Source: Branchipolynoe longqiensis
Lineage: Eukaryota > Annelida > Polychaeta > Phyllodocida > Polynoidae
Direction: 5' to 3'
NCBI GenBank assembly: GCA_030323885.1
Contig: CM059186.1
Coordinates: forward strand, 22,773,849 to 22,837,848
Length of the DNA: 64,000 bases
Shown: positions 42,698 through 53,484 of the stretch, piece by piece
Layout of the letters: each line of letters begins with the position of its first letter
Numbering within the stretch: position 1 is the first letter of the stretch
Notes under the pieces: generated by a model
Database searches by the model: none
What the model was told of the DNA's origin: nothing
The model's input: only the letters and a program-made list of their open reading frames with translations
Program-made: the position numbers and the translations under genes

Positions 42698-42890
42698 CCG
42701 GTCGGAGTTGGCCTGCAAGAGCTGCCAACCACCAGGTGCCCGTTTGGCGAGTGCGAGCCGGTTTTTACCGCCATATATTGGTCACGTGCTCATGTCACCT
42801 GACCTGCCTGGCCCTAGGCCAGCAGCCCCTGGGGAGACAGTCCGGGCACCAGCACTCAGACCAGTACTCACCTTTCACCCGGACCGGACG
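42698..42890. other. GC-rich single-copy stretch
   Basis: Open in several frames on both strands, with no recognised domain. A minus-strand exon-like segment is discussed in the findings. Confidence 0.3.
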
Positions 42891-42891
42891 T

Positions 42892-43252
42892 GGTGGTCGA
42901 ATCGATAGAGCGCATGCTTCCTGTGTGGAAGGTCAGGAGTTCGATTCTCGGTCGAGTCAAACCAATGACTTACAAAATTGGTACTTGTCGCTACCTAGCC
43001 TGGCGCTCAGCATTACTACACACCGAGCCAACCAGTCCTTGCCCTATCCTAGTAATACTAGGATAGGGCAAGGACTGGTTGGCTCGGTGTCAGGATAAAG
43101 TGATTGAGTGGGAAATCAGGTAATGGTGCCGGCAGCCTGATTTCCCCGTGGGAAGCACTATAAAGTCGCCGGGAGTGTGCACTGTCACAAATCAGTACCT
43201 GTTTTGATATGACCTTAGATGTTGCCAGGACGTAAAACTCCAACAATCAACC
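42892..43252 (+). repeat. SINE-A, type 2 head, with internal 71-bp palindrome
   Basis: Head ACGTGGTGGTCGAATCGATAG. In the body, 43020-43054 is the reverse complement of 43056-43090, with one base between. Confidence 0.88.
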
Positions 43253-43368
43253 TCTCACCCGGCTATATATGCGGACTGTGGAAATGTAACCCTGCCCTGC
43301 CCCATCGCTGTGACTTACAAGGGGATATGAATGATTTATTGATAGTGATGGTCATGATAATTTGTTTG

Positions 43369-43440
43369 TTTGTTGCTTTACGTCCTAACAACATCTATGG
43401 TCATATCATCAGGGCGGGTAGCCTACCGACTTCTGACAGT
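43369..43440 (-). repeat. SINE-A tail fragment
   Basis: TTTGTTTGTTGCTTTACG then TCCTAACAACATC. Confidence 0.65.
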
Positions 43441-43590
43441 CACCCTACTGGTTTATCCGCCGCTGCTTACACCCTTCCATGTCCCTGTCTTCCGCTTTAT
43501 ACAAAGGTGAACATTTTGAAAACGTTGGATGACCCCTTAAAGTTAATGATATTTAATTGCATCAGCCCTGTGCTTGTTGTGCAATGTGGT

Positions 43591-44372
43591 TGGTTGTTGT
43601 TGTTTTATGTCCTAGCAACATCTAAGGTCAAATCAGGACGGGTACCAACTTGTGACAGTGCACACTCATGGTGGCTTTATAGTGCTGCCCTACTGCTTGA
43701 TTGATTGATTGATTGGTGGTTGCTTTACGCCGTGTCGGCAGCATAGGCCATATTCACGGCGAGAAATGTTTGTTTTTTGTTCAAACCATCGCTTTTACAT
43801 GTAAAAGCAGACAATCAATTATGTGCCAATAGACACTCATTAAATTAGAAAGCTCACAATCATATATTTGTGGTCAAAGGAAACAAATTCCGATAGAAAA
43901 AGAAAAGTTTTATTAATAATTGATAGAATCTATTTAGTAAACTATATGAGGTGGTACAGTCCAGCTGCCCTCAAAAAGGCTAAAATGTTTTCCTGTTTTA
44001 CCTTAGTAAAAAGGTCATGCATACTGTCTGCAGTGTAGAACCATTGGCGCAGGGCCAAAAAATCAACGCAACTTAGTAAAATGTGTTTGAGTGTCAGCGG
44101 GGACTGACACCCAATACATTCAGGGGGAGGTTCCCCCTTGAGCAGAAAAGCATGTGTAAGCCACGAGTGGCCAATACGGCAGCGGCTAAGGACCACTTGG
44201 TCCCGCCGACCTCCCGCATGAGTCTGTGGTTGCTTTCCCACAGATGGTTCAATTTCTTTAAGTTTATTAATGTTTTCATCCCACTCATGTTGCCATTTGG
44301 ATTTTATGCAGCCCTACTGCAAGACCAGGCAACTGCCACCATGACCTGATATCCCATACAGTCACATTATCA
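43591..44372 (-). repeat. SINE-A split by a LINE insertion
   Basis: The SINE breaks after GCTGCCCTACTGC (43696) and resumes at GCAGCCCTACTGC (44308). Confidence 0.85.
43697..44307 (-). mobile_element. RNase H-bearing LINE, 5'-truncated, inside SINE-A
   Basis: Flanked by GCTGCCCTACTGC and GCAGCCCTACTGC (13 bp, one mismatch). Encodes the last 99 residues of the polyprotein on the minus strand (44241-43942), including a CCHC-type cluster in ECIGCQSPLTLKHILLSC. 3' end is (TTGA)n in plus-strand reading. Same family as 33748-34447 and 54779-54934. Confidence 0.88.
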
Positions 44373-44692
44373 TGATGTTTTGTTTATTGTTGTTTTACGT
44401 CCTAGCAACATCTAAGGTCATATCAGGACGGGTACTGACTTGTGACAGTGCACACTCATGGCGATTGGTATACCAGGCCACCAGCACCATGACCTGATAT
44501 CCCACTCAGTCACATTATCCTGACACTGAGCCAACCAGTCCTTGCCCTATCCTAATAATGCAGAGCGCCTGGCTAGGAAGCGACAGGTATCAATTTTATA
44601 ATATAAGTCATTGGCTTCACTCGGCTAGGATTGATTCGAACTCTAGCACGGGAAGCCTGCGCGGTACCGATTCGGCCGCTGGGTCCGGTAAT
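44373..44692 (-). repeat. SINE-A, full length, type 2 head
   Basis: Tail at the left, head at the right end near CGATTCGGCCGCTGGGTCC. Confidence 0.83.
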
Positions 44693-45092
44693 TGTTTTAT
44701 ATAATGGTTGCATCCCAATTCCGCTATGTGCCTACCTTCGTGCCTGACAACCGATTACACATCCCCTCAGGTCTTGGCCCTTGGGGAAAGTTCATATGCC
44801 CTTAGGAAAGGGCCATATGCGGAACAGATAACGGATGTGCATAAATGTAGGGTCTACCTTCCATAAAAGAGCTTGGAAGAGGGAGAATTTTGCTGTTCTG
44901 CTTTGATTTGCTGTTCTGTATGCAATCGTTGGTGGAATTCCCGCTAGGTGGTAGCAGCAATATATACTGGCGCCACCTAATGCGACAATTCTGTATTTTA
45001 ACCGTAATGACAGCTTCATTTCTATCCAAATGGGTTCGACTCCTCATAGGGGAGAGACATAGCATCGATGTTAGGTCTGAAGCTAAACGTAT

Positions 45093-45489
45093 ATGGTTGT
45101 TGGAGTTTTACGTCCTGGCAACATCTAAGGTCATATCAGGATGGGTACCGACTGGTGTTGGTTGTTTGTTGTTTGTTGTAGTTTTACATCCTACCAACAT
45201 CTATGGTCATATCAGGATGGGTACCAACTCATGGTGACTTTATAGTGCTGCCCCACTGGGAAATCAGGTCGCCGGCACCATGACCTGATATCCCACTCAG
45301 TCACATTATCCTGACATTGAGCCAACCAGTCCTTGTCCTTGCCCTATCCTATTAATGCTGAGCGCCAGGCTAGAAAGCGACAAGTATCAATTTGATATCA
45401 GTCATTGGTTTGACTTGACTGGGAACCGAACTCCCGACCTTCCCCACGCGAGGCCCATGCTCTACTGATTCAGCCACCGTGCCCGCTCG
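45093..45489 (-). repeat. SINE-A tail scrap plus full-length SINE-A, type 2 head
   Basis: A 60-nt tail copy (45093-45152) abuts a complete minus-strand SINE (45155-45489). Confidence 0.82.
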
Positions 45490-45784
45490 CTACAGGTGAA
45501 GTGTTGTTGCTGGTTTATGCATTCCATATGTACATAGTAGTTGTGACTTCAAGCTATATGTGTGTTTCTAAATTAATCAGAACCAATTTTTGGAGAGGTT
45601 GGGCGTTGTTGTATTCCTGTGAATTTTCATGGGTTTAAAAAAAAATACATTCTTTGATTAAGCAGGAAAGAAATTCAATTGTGAACAATCTGTCTTCCTC
45701 ATTACACTATTCCTTGTCCTATCCTAGTAACGATGAATACCAGCCTCGGTCTTGATAAGCATACATTTTTAAGACACAGACTTT

Positions 45785-46010
45785 GTTTGTTTGTTGTTGT
45801 TTTACGTCCTAGCAACATCTAAGGTCATATCAGGACGGGTACCGACTTGTGACAGTGCGCACTCGTGATGACTTTATATTGCTGTCCCACTGGGAAACCA
45901 GGCTGCCGACGCCATGACCTGGTATCCCACTCAGTCACATTATCCTGACACTGAGCACACCAGTCCTTGCCCTGTCCTAATAATGCCGAGCGCCTGGCTA
46001 GGAAGCACTC
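45785..46010 (-). repeat. SINE-A, 5' truncated
   Basis: Cut at GGCTAGGAAGCACTC before the head. Confidence 0.8.
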
Positions 46011-46209
46011 AACTCTTATTAGCAGCTAGTAAATGGCAACTACCACTTTCAGCAATGAATAAAGTAATTGGCTTCCCTTACAGCTAAAATTTCAAGTACC
46101 AAAATGTGATGTAAGCTGGTAATTTTGTGTGGCCTATCTCATTGGTTAAATCCCATCGCCGTATCCACACCGGTGATTCGATTGTACACTGAAATAACCT
46201 GTAGTCTTA

Positions 46210-46888
46210 TACCCCTGTCACACTATGATGTAATGAGCAAATGTAAGCCTGACGTGATCACGTTTCGTCATTACGTTGACGTACGTTGGGTTACGTTATG
46301 ATGACGTCAGAATGACGTTAGACTGACGTCGAGCTACGTCACGTTACGTCGTGTTACGTCAGGGCGCGTCAAAGTTTTGAACCTGTTCAAAACTTTCGAC
46401 GTAACTCGAATGTAAGGGTTTACATTCGCCGTACGTTCTGTACACGTTCGGCGAACGTCAATGATGTTAAACGGACGTTAGTCAAATGCTGCTCACTACG
46501 TTCAACTACGTTCCACAACGTTGACCCACATTAAACCCGGTGGACACGTCCACGCGGCATAATGGGAATGTCAGGAGAACGTCAGGAGAATGTCAGGAGA
46601 ATGTACGTTCAACGTACGTTCAACGTTTCGCCACCGTGTCATGACATATGTAATGTCACATAACGTAGTTCTGGCGATGGAATAACGTTCATAACGTTCC
46701 GTGAGCGTAATGACGTTGTCCTCTCTCGTTGAATGACGGTATCACTACGCTTTACCGACGTTACGCTCTCGTCAACTACGCTGCATCCACGTTCAACTTG
46801 TGCCCAAATTTGCATACTACGCCGAGAAGTTCAACGTTCTTCACGTTCTGCCTATGCTGACGTCGTTACGTCGTAGTGTGACAGGGCC
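46210..46888. mobile_element. Harbinger-like MITE packed with ACGT motifs
   Basis: Left end TACCCCTGTCACACTATG, right end (reversed) GGCCCTGTCACACTACG, TTA on both sides (46207-46209, 46889-46891). The 679-bp interior is filled with TACGTC, TTACGT and AACGTT variants on both strands. Confidence 0.72.
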
Positions 46889-46934
46889 TTAAGTATTAAT
46901 ATAGGTTGGTGACATCACATACCCATCCTTCCAG

Positions 46935-47035
46935 GATGTGCATCAGTAGCCCGGATGTTGGGTGAATGTCACTCGAATGTTCCGCTAGACCAGATCACTC
47001 AGGCACTCCGAGCTGCTCACCAACAATCTAGACGC
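46935..47035 (+). CDS. Internal exon of an unidentified plus-strand gene
   Basis: Acceptor ATCCTTCCAG (46925-46934) and a consensus donor CGC|GTAAGT (47036). Of the three frames only one is open; it reads CASVARMLGECHSNVPLDQ and then ITQALRAAHQQSRR over all 33 codons, with two bases at the start. The peptide looks like a helical, soluble segment. No neighbouring exon was found; the surrounding introns would contain two MITEs. Confidence 0.55.
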
Positions 47036-47066
47036 GTAAGTTCCAATATTGTCTATCTTATTTGCT

Positions 47067-47406
47067 CAGGGATGAAAGTTATCAGCGGTTTTCGCGGATT
47101 TCCACGATTTTTATGTTTTTATGTTATGTTTTTCATGCCAAGGAATCAGGATGTATATGAAAACAGTTGATTAGTTCGAATCTCTGACATGTAACTAGAA
47201 CATAACACCCAAATAAGAAAGTTAGGCATGGCTGGTAAGATAGTCATAACAAGGATACTTGAAAGTTGACTTCCGGCATTTTTCAGCGATTCCCTGGCAA
47301 TGCTAATCCTATGGGGGGAAATCAGTGTTTTCGCGGAAATTCGCACTCGATTTAATGATCTTGATTTGATTTCCGGGTTTTTCGCCGGAGACCACTTTCA
47401 TCCCTG
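47067..47406. mobile_element. hAT-like MITE with CAGGGATGAAAGT ends
   Basis: CAGGGATGAAAGT at 47067 and ACTTTCATCCCTG ending 47406. Interior noncoding. No convincing 8-bp duplication, so the superfamily is tentative. Confidence 0.65.
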
Positions 47407-47440
47407 ATAGCTTAGTTACCCGAGTTAAGATGTTGAGTTA

Positions 47441-47777
47441 GCTAAAGCTTCAAAAGCCAATGAAAGCATCAAATTAAACAAACCTAAACATTTACTGACA
47501 TATCAAACTTAGATACTGGTGTACTTATTAAGCATTTGTTGCTGCATCGAAGTAAATCCTAAGTCACTTTAATAAAATGTTAGTGCTGAAGCCCATTGAA
47601 TCCGGATTTGTACGTGCTTGCCTAAATTAATTTAGCATATTTGCACTTCAAATATCTCCAAAGTTAGCCATATATAATCAGTTATTTTTAACTAATGTAA
47701 AGTAGATCATGACGATTAAGCTCATGTATTTGTGTTTAAATGACAGAAACTTAGAAACATCGGACTATGCAAGCTTA
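47441..47777. mobile_element. MITE-1, diverged
   Basis: Right end ACATCGGACTATGCAAGC. Left end weak. Confidence 0.65.
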
Positions 47778-47891
47778 ACAAGTTTAATATGGGTAACGGT
47801 ATTTATTTTCTGCTGCATGTGAAACATGGTGGGATGAGTTGAATTTGCAATAGACAATTGATATGACTGTGGTGCATTGTATTCTCAATTA

Positions 47892-48444
47892 AGACTGCAT
47901 AGTCCGATGAAGTATCAACTTTTCAAAACCAAAGCAATTACCTAGATTTGATTTAACATATCTAACTTAAGTCCCGTTCACACACACACCTTAAGTTGCC
48001 TCAACTAGGTCGCCTCGTCTAAGTCGCCTCAAAATGTGTGTGTGAACTCGCAGCTGAGGCTAAATAGGGCTGATTCGAGTCAACTAGTTTGCCTCAAGTA
48101 AACCGCTTTGCGAAGAGGATTAGATGTGGCGAACTAGTTGAGGCGATTTAAGGTGCGTGTGTGAATGGGGCTTTAGATACTGATGCACTTCTTAAACGTA
48201 TGTTGCCATGTCGAAGGGAATAATAGGTCGATTTAATCGAACCTTTTACTGCAGAAGCCTATGGTGTAAGAGTTTTGGCGTGCTTGGCAAAATTAATTTG
48301 GCATGTTTGCACTTCAAATATCTCAACGGTTAGCCATTTAAAATAAAAGTTACTTCAAATTAAAGTAAGGTGGATTATAATGATGAACCTACTATAGTTA
48401 TCTCAGAAAATTACACAAACTCAAAACCATCGGACTATGAAATT
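47892..48444. mobile_element. MITE-1 interrupted by a Harbinger-like MITE
   Basis: Left end AGACTGCATAGTCCGATG, right end CATCGGACTATGAAATT. Confidence 0.8.
47970..48172. mobile_element. Harbinger-like MITE nested in MITE-1, TTA duplication
   Basis: Ends AGTCCCGTTCACAC and (reversed) AGCCCCATTCACAC; TTA at 47967-47969 and 48173-48175. Removing it restores the MITE-1 consensus ATCTAACTTAGATACTG. Confidence 0.9.
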
Positions 48445-48569
48445 GTAAACAGTTAAGAAGAATTAGTATCACCTACTATTACAGCTGCGGCAGTGATGGA
48501 AAATATGTGGGTATATATGCAGTCTTGTCTGATTTTTGCTTTCTAATTATTTGTCAGAACAAACTGGAG

Positions 48570-48860
48570 TTGCCTACGCAAATGAAAGCATCAAATTTTC
48601 TAAACCAAATCACTACCCTAGATTTTATCCTAATCTCCAATTGGTGCACTCATTAAATGTATATTGTATTTTGGTGCTCCAGTGTTATGTTGTTATATGT
48701 GAAAATTGGTGAAGAAAGCCTATGTCCATTATTTCAGTGTGCACGCCAAAATCTATTTTCCTTTTTTTTTCCATTTCAAATATTTCCAAAGTTCACCCTT
48801 AAAAATAAAAGCTACTTTAAACTAAACTAACTATAACAGAATTTGTTCCCTATATTATTA
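48570..48860. mobile_element. MITE-1, strongly diverged
   Basis: Recognisable by AATGAAAGCATCAAATTTTC and the later CAAATATTTCCAAAGTTC block. Confidence 0.5.
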
Positions 48861-49086
48861 TTCGTTCAATGTTCCGTTTCCTCCTTTCCCATTTTTGATG
48901 TGACTTTCTAACTTGCTTAAAATGTTGATTTAGCTAAAGCTGCATAACCCAGGTTCCACATTTAATATATTTACTCGTAATCAAAATTCCTATTTGTGGG
49001 GGGGGGGGGGGGATCTTATTTTATTCCAATATTTCAAATTAAAGTAACTTAGATTATCACGATGAACCTACTATATTTATCTTTAA

Positions 49087-49438
49087 AGCTGCATAGTCTG
49101 ATGAAGCATCACATTTCTAAAACCAAAACAGTCACCTGGATTTGATTCTAGATATCCAACTTAGATATTGGCGCACCTATTACTAGGCATGTGCTGCTGC
49201 ACAGAAGGGCCTACTGAGTCAATTTAATAGAACCTGTTATTGCATAAGACTATGGTGTCAGACTTTTGGTGTGCTTGTCTAAATTAATGTGGCATGTTGT
49301 CACTTCAAATATCTCCAATGTTAGTGATTTAAACAAAAGGTTACTTCAACCTAAAGGAAAGTATATTATAATGATTAATCTAATGTAATCATCTCAGAAA
49401 ATTGCAGAAATTCAAAAGCATCGGGCTATACAATTTTA
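49087..49438. mobile_element. MITE-1 (TTAA family)
   Basis: Left AGCTGCATAGTCTGATG after TTAA, right GCATCGGGCTATACAATT. Confidence 0.78.
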
Positions 49439-49736
49439 ACAAAAATGAGAGAAACTCAAAAAATGATAGAACTATGCACCTTAAACAGAACATTAGTTTA
49501 CATAACCTGTTGATAAAGATGTATGGTCAATGAAGTGTCCTGGTTGGAGAAATCTGCATCAAGTGAATCAACAAAGAAGTGGAACAGTATGTGAGTGTGG
49601 TTTTCCGAGATTCTGGTGCGGTGTTGGTGACAGTACAGGATGGAGCATAGTGTGTGGTAGTACTGGGAGTGGTGACGGGGAGGGGAGGCCCATCCTTATC
49701 CTAGCCAGCCTTAGTTACTCTCAGCCCTGATCCTGT

Positions 49737-50014
49737 GGTTGGTTGTTGGAAATTGATGTCCTGGAAACATCTAAGGTCGTATCAGGATGGGTACCGACTT
49801 GTGACAGAGTGCACTCATGGTGATTTTATAGTGCTGCCCCAATGGGAAATCAGGCCACTGGCACCATGACCCTATATCCCACTCAGTCATATTATCCTGA
49901 CACTGCGCAAACCAGTCCTCGCCTTATCCTATTAATGCCGAGCGCCAGGCTAGGAAGTGACAAGTATCAATTATATAAGTCATTGGTTTGACTCGACCAG
50001 GTCAAACCAATTGT
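49737..50014 (-). repeat. SINE-A, head missing
   Basis: Tail and body on the minus strand up to the start of the head (TTTGACTCGACC). Confidence 0.8.
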
Positions 50015-50629
50015 TAACTAGCGGATATTACTCCCTTAGAATCAATTCATCAGTTACACCCTACCCGGTGTGATGAGGGAGCCAAAGGTCCAGAATTAGT
50101 ATTAATGTTACCCACTACACTCTATTCCAGTACTACACTACTCTGCAGACTATCACAAAATAAATTCAAAACCCTCAAAATAACAGTGTGGAAGTCAGGG
50201 CTGGCAGTGTGGCTCTCTTCCTCTTGCTTCTACTCTTGCTTCTCTCAACTCTGGGATGCATATATGCCACACTACCAGTACCCTTATTTTTCTTGTGTCT
50301 TGTTCACCCAGTCCAGTTATATACAAATCTGATTGGTCATCCTTACCAGCTAGAACATGCAATTCTCTTTGGTCAGCATCAACTGTCACTCTAGGGTGTG
50401 GGAGGTGGGAATTAGGAATAAGCGAATATGAGTTAGCCCAGTCACATTATACGGATTAGCAATTAAGATATCAACATGTTAGAGTGTCCATTCCATTATT
50501 TTTTAATGTATCCGATTTGCTGTATCTGAAGTAGAGTGGGTTTGGTTTTCTTAAAGAAGAAATCAAATTCTGCAATATATTCTGAATGAAATTAAAACAG
50601 TACTTGCAGTGTCCTATCCTGTGTCTTCC
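50015..50629. other. Region upstream of the innexin
   Basis: No repeat family recognised. Likely holds part of the innexin 5' intron or promoter; no TATA-type element stands out. Confidence 0.4.
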
Positions 50630-50631
50630 AG
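50612..50631 (+). promoter_or_regulatory. Possible 5'UTR splice acceptor of the innexin
   Basis: A pyrimidine-rich TCCTATCCTGTGTCTTCCAG lies 33 nt before the ATG. A 5'UTR intron ending here would fit the single coding exon. Not tested by transcripts. Confidence 0.4.
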
Positions 50632-50664
50632 GTTCTAAGAGCTTCTTAGTAACAGACCAGCACC

Positions 50665-51873
50665 ATGTTGGGGATCATCAATTTAATCATCTCGGGACCA
50701 GCAACCAATAGATACGATGATGATTTCGCAGACCGCTTGAGCAATCGCTACACCGTCCTTATCCTCGTGGTATTCACAGTCTCCCTCTCAGCCCAGCTCT
50801 ACATTGGCAGCCCCATCACCTGTTGGGCCCCGAAGGAGTTCGAGGATTCCTGGATCAAGTACACAACCAGCCTCTGCTGGGTGAAGAACACCTACTACCT
50901 GCCACTGCATGAGAAAATCCCAAGGGACACGCAGGAGCGGAAGGATCGGGAGATCCACTACTACCAATGGCTGCCCTTCGTGTTACTCTTCCAGGCAGTC
51001 TTCTTCTACCTGCCTTCAGTCCTGTGGAACAGCTTCAACCAAAAGGGTGGCATGGACTGCGACAGCATCCTGGCTACTGCGAACAAGTACCACCGGTCGG
51101 AACAAGATGCAAGTGGTCGCCTTCGATTGCAGCTTCTAATTGCCAACCAGCTTGACCGCTTTCTGAGAGCGCCAACGGACTCCAAAGTCCTTTCGCCATA
51201 CTCCCTCCGGAGGATTCTATGCTGCAGTATGGAGCTTGTGCGTGGATACTACCTGTGCATCCTCTACATCATCACCAAGATTTTCTACTTGGGAAATGTC
51301 ATAGCACAGTTCCTCTTCCTTGACTTCATCCTGAACACAGACTTCTCCATGTATGGTTACGAGATCATCACGAGCGCCACCAAGATTGTGGACGCCCACT
51401 CGGAAGTCTTTCCACGCGTCACCATGTGTGACATCCAGATTCGAAAATTGGGCAACATCCACAAGTACACGCTGCAGTGTATGCTACCAATAAACATGTA
51501 CGCTGAGAAGATCTTCGCCTTCCTGTGGCTGTGGATGCTGCTGGTCGGGGTCGCTACCGGAGTGAGCATCCTGCTGTGGTTGTTCCGCTTCACCATATCC
51601 ACTGACAAGTATCAGTACATTGAGAATCACCTGCGCTCGAGCACCTCTCTTGTGCTTCCGGAATCCTTCTCTGACATCAAGCGGCAGAAGGGAGCGCTGG
51701 TGGAGTTTGTGGACTTCTACCTCTGCATGGATGGGATGTTTGTGTTGCAGCTGATTGGCCATAACACCAACAACCTTACTGTGTCAGACACAATCAGAGT
51801 CGTCTGGGACAAATGGGTACTGAGAGAAAAGGTGAAGATTCATGAAAGCCGCATTGTGTCAACCCATGTGTGA
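50665..51873 (+). CDS. Innexin (gap-junction channel protein)
   Basis: 402 residues, one uninterrupted exon. Innexins form six- or eight-subunit channels and gap junctions in the plasma membrane of protostomes. Four membrane segments lie at about 30-47, 103-122, 195-222 and 283-307. The family signature YYQW is at 99-102, at the start of the second segment. Each extracellular loop has two Cys: C53 and C71 (with ITCWAPKEF and SLCWVKNTYY) and C255 and C272. The long cytoplasmic loop runs between about 123 and 194; the C-tail is short, about 95 residues, with no clear targeting motif. The ATG lies in CAGCACCATGTTG. GC-rich codons contrast with the flanks. The C-terminal sequence and exact paralogue cannot be assigned without a tree. 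Confidence 0.97.
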   Translation: MLGIINLIISGPATNRYDDDFADRLSNRYTVLILVVFTVSLSAQLYIGSPITCWAPKEFEDSWIKYTTSLCWVKNTYYLPLHEKIPRDTQERKDREIHYYQWLPFVLLFQAVFFYLPSVLWNSFNQKGGMDCDSILATANKYHRSEQDASGRLRLQLLIANQLDRFLRAPTDSKVLSPYSLRRILCCSMELVRGYYLCILYIITKIFYLGNVIAQFLFLDFILNTDFSMYGYEIITSATKIVDAHSEVFPRVTMCDIQIRKLGNIHKYTLQCMLPINMYAEKIFAFLWLWMLLVGVATGVSILLWLFRFTISTDKYQYIENHLRSSTSLVLPESFSDIKRQKGALVEFVDFYLCMDGMFVLQLIGHNTNNLTVSDTIRVVWDKWVLREKVKIHESRIVSTHV

Positions 51874-52933
51874 CGCTTACTGTAATGTTCTTATGATGCA
51901 CTGTGTGACGTGGTTTGTTCGTTACTGGTCTGTTGTGTTCATTTAACAGCGCGGATAGTGGTAGTAGTCAATGCATTACTGCCTCCGAAAAGCACTAATT
52001 AAGGACACCCCCCCCCCCATTATGGGTATTCCAAGTTACTGCCCGCTGGTCCCTGAGGAGGAACTGAAGCTGTGACCCGGCATGTTTACACACACTGGAA
52101 GTTAGGGTTAGTTCCCTTATCACCCCTATTCTTAACTATAGGCCCATCACTCTAAACACACTTTGAATCCATAAGCATGTGATTCCTGATAACGAAACTT
52201 GATAGGATTCTGGCCATAAATTTGTCTCTAATGTAGATTATAGTTAAGCTGTCCTGGCAAATATTTTACATTAGATAAAATACCACTTCATGTATGTATG
52301 TGTGTTCCCTAACTTATCGTCACCATCTGACGCCACTGGAACAGAACATAAACTATGGTCATCCATAGCCTGTAGTAATTCTGGTAACCATGGTAACCAT
52401 ACTAACCCGGCCCTGTGTGCAGGAAGCAGGGTCCATGCACTGCTGCTCTACCAGTGCACCACTAACGCTGACCACTGTGTACGCTAACACTGTGTTTGCT
52501 ACCACTGCGTCTGGCATCTACACTGCATCGGTTTTCTAGATCGGTGCAGTGTGCCCTGAAGTCAAAGAGCCTGAATGGGTGCGTTCTGGGCCACAGTCAG
52601 GTTCCAGTACCCATAGTGGCCGCTAAGTGCCGTCTGAGTGAATCCCCAGTGGCGACCTCTGTTGAAACAAAGGCCAGGGGAGCAGGCTATCTGGGTCCCA
52701 GCGTTGGAATCTCGGAATAGTCGTATTGTGAGATAAGAGACGTGGTGCTGGGGGAAATATACAGGCTCAGTATTGTATGCCATAAATCTCACAGATCCAC
52801 CGTTCTGCTCACAAATTAGAACCACCCTTGTAAAGGAGAAGCAATCCCAAATTCAGGTTAGCGTTCCTAACTGACCCCCCACCCCACACCCTCCCTCCCT
52901 CCTCTCCACCCACTGGGACTTGTTGATGTAATA
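51874..52933 (+). other. Presumed innexin 3'UTR and downstream sequence
   Basis: No coding frame or repeat recognised. I did not find a canonical AATAAA in the first part, so the 3' end is undefined. Confidence 0.35.
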
Positions 52934-53482
52934 AGCCGTGTTTACACGGGGAATTGTGAAACGATCTAGACAAAGCGATTTATATGAAGCGTTTTAGAGG
53001 CGTGTTTACACGGTGGAGTTTGAAAGTATGTCGGCGCCGGGAACCAGCAGGCGCCTGTAGCCGGCAAGCACTGTTATTTGTTTAGTTTACACACGTCGAT
53101 TCGATGCAGATGTAGCTGCTACGTTAATATCGCTTGGAATTTAAGGTTAATTTAATTTAATTTCATTATTTGAGTCTGTAATTCTGTTAAATATGATCGC
53201 ATTCACTAGATTTCGGCCTAATCGGTCCCTAACACTGCTGGGCACCAGTGAATAGACTTGAGCCTGTTTTCGGCGAGCACTGCTATTGTACACAATCGCC
53301 GCCCGGGAACCAGCTGAAACGTTTCCTGTAAACCACCTCCCGAGGTGGTATACGTGGAACGTTCCAGCTGGAACGTTTCAGCCCTAAAACGCCTCAGCGG
53401 CGCGTTTACACGGGCAAATGTAAACCGATCTAGGCAACTGGTTCCAGCTGGGGCGTTTTAACTCGCCCGTGTAAACGCAGCT
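52934..53482. mobile_element. Harbinger-like MITE with GTTTACACGGG ends
   Basis: Ends AGCCGTGTTTACACGGG and (reversed) AGCTGCGTTTACACGGG, next to TA. About 549 bp, with further inverted internal blocks such as GGAACGTTCCAGCTGGAACG. Related to the nested elements at 57055 and 63849. Confidence 0.75.
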
Positions 53483-53484
53483 TA

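Noticed and set aside
49530..49730. 66-codon plus-strand frame with several Cys and Gly
   Set aside because: No acceptor or donor of good quality and no recognisable domain.
52290..52720. Possible second gene downstream of the innexin
   Set aside because: Two short frames without domains or consensus splice sites; more likely untranslated or intergenic sequence.
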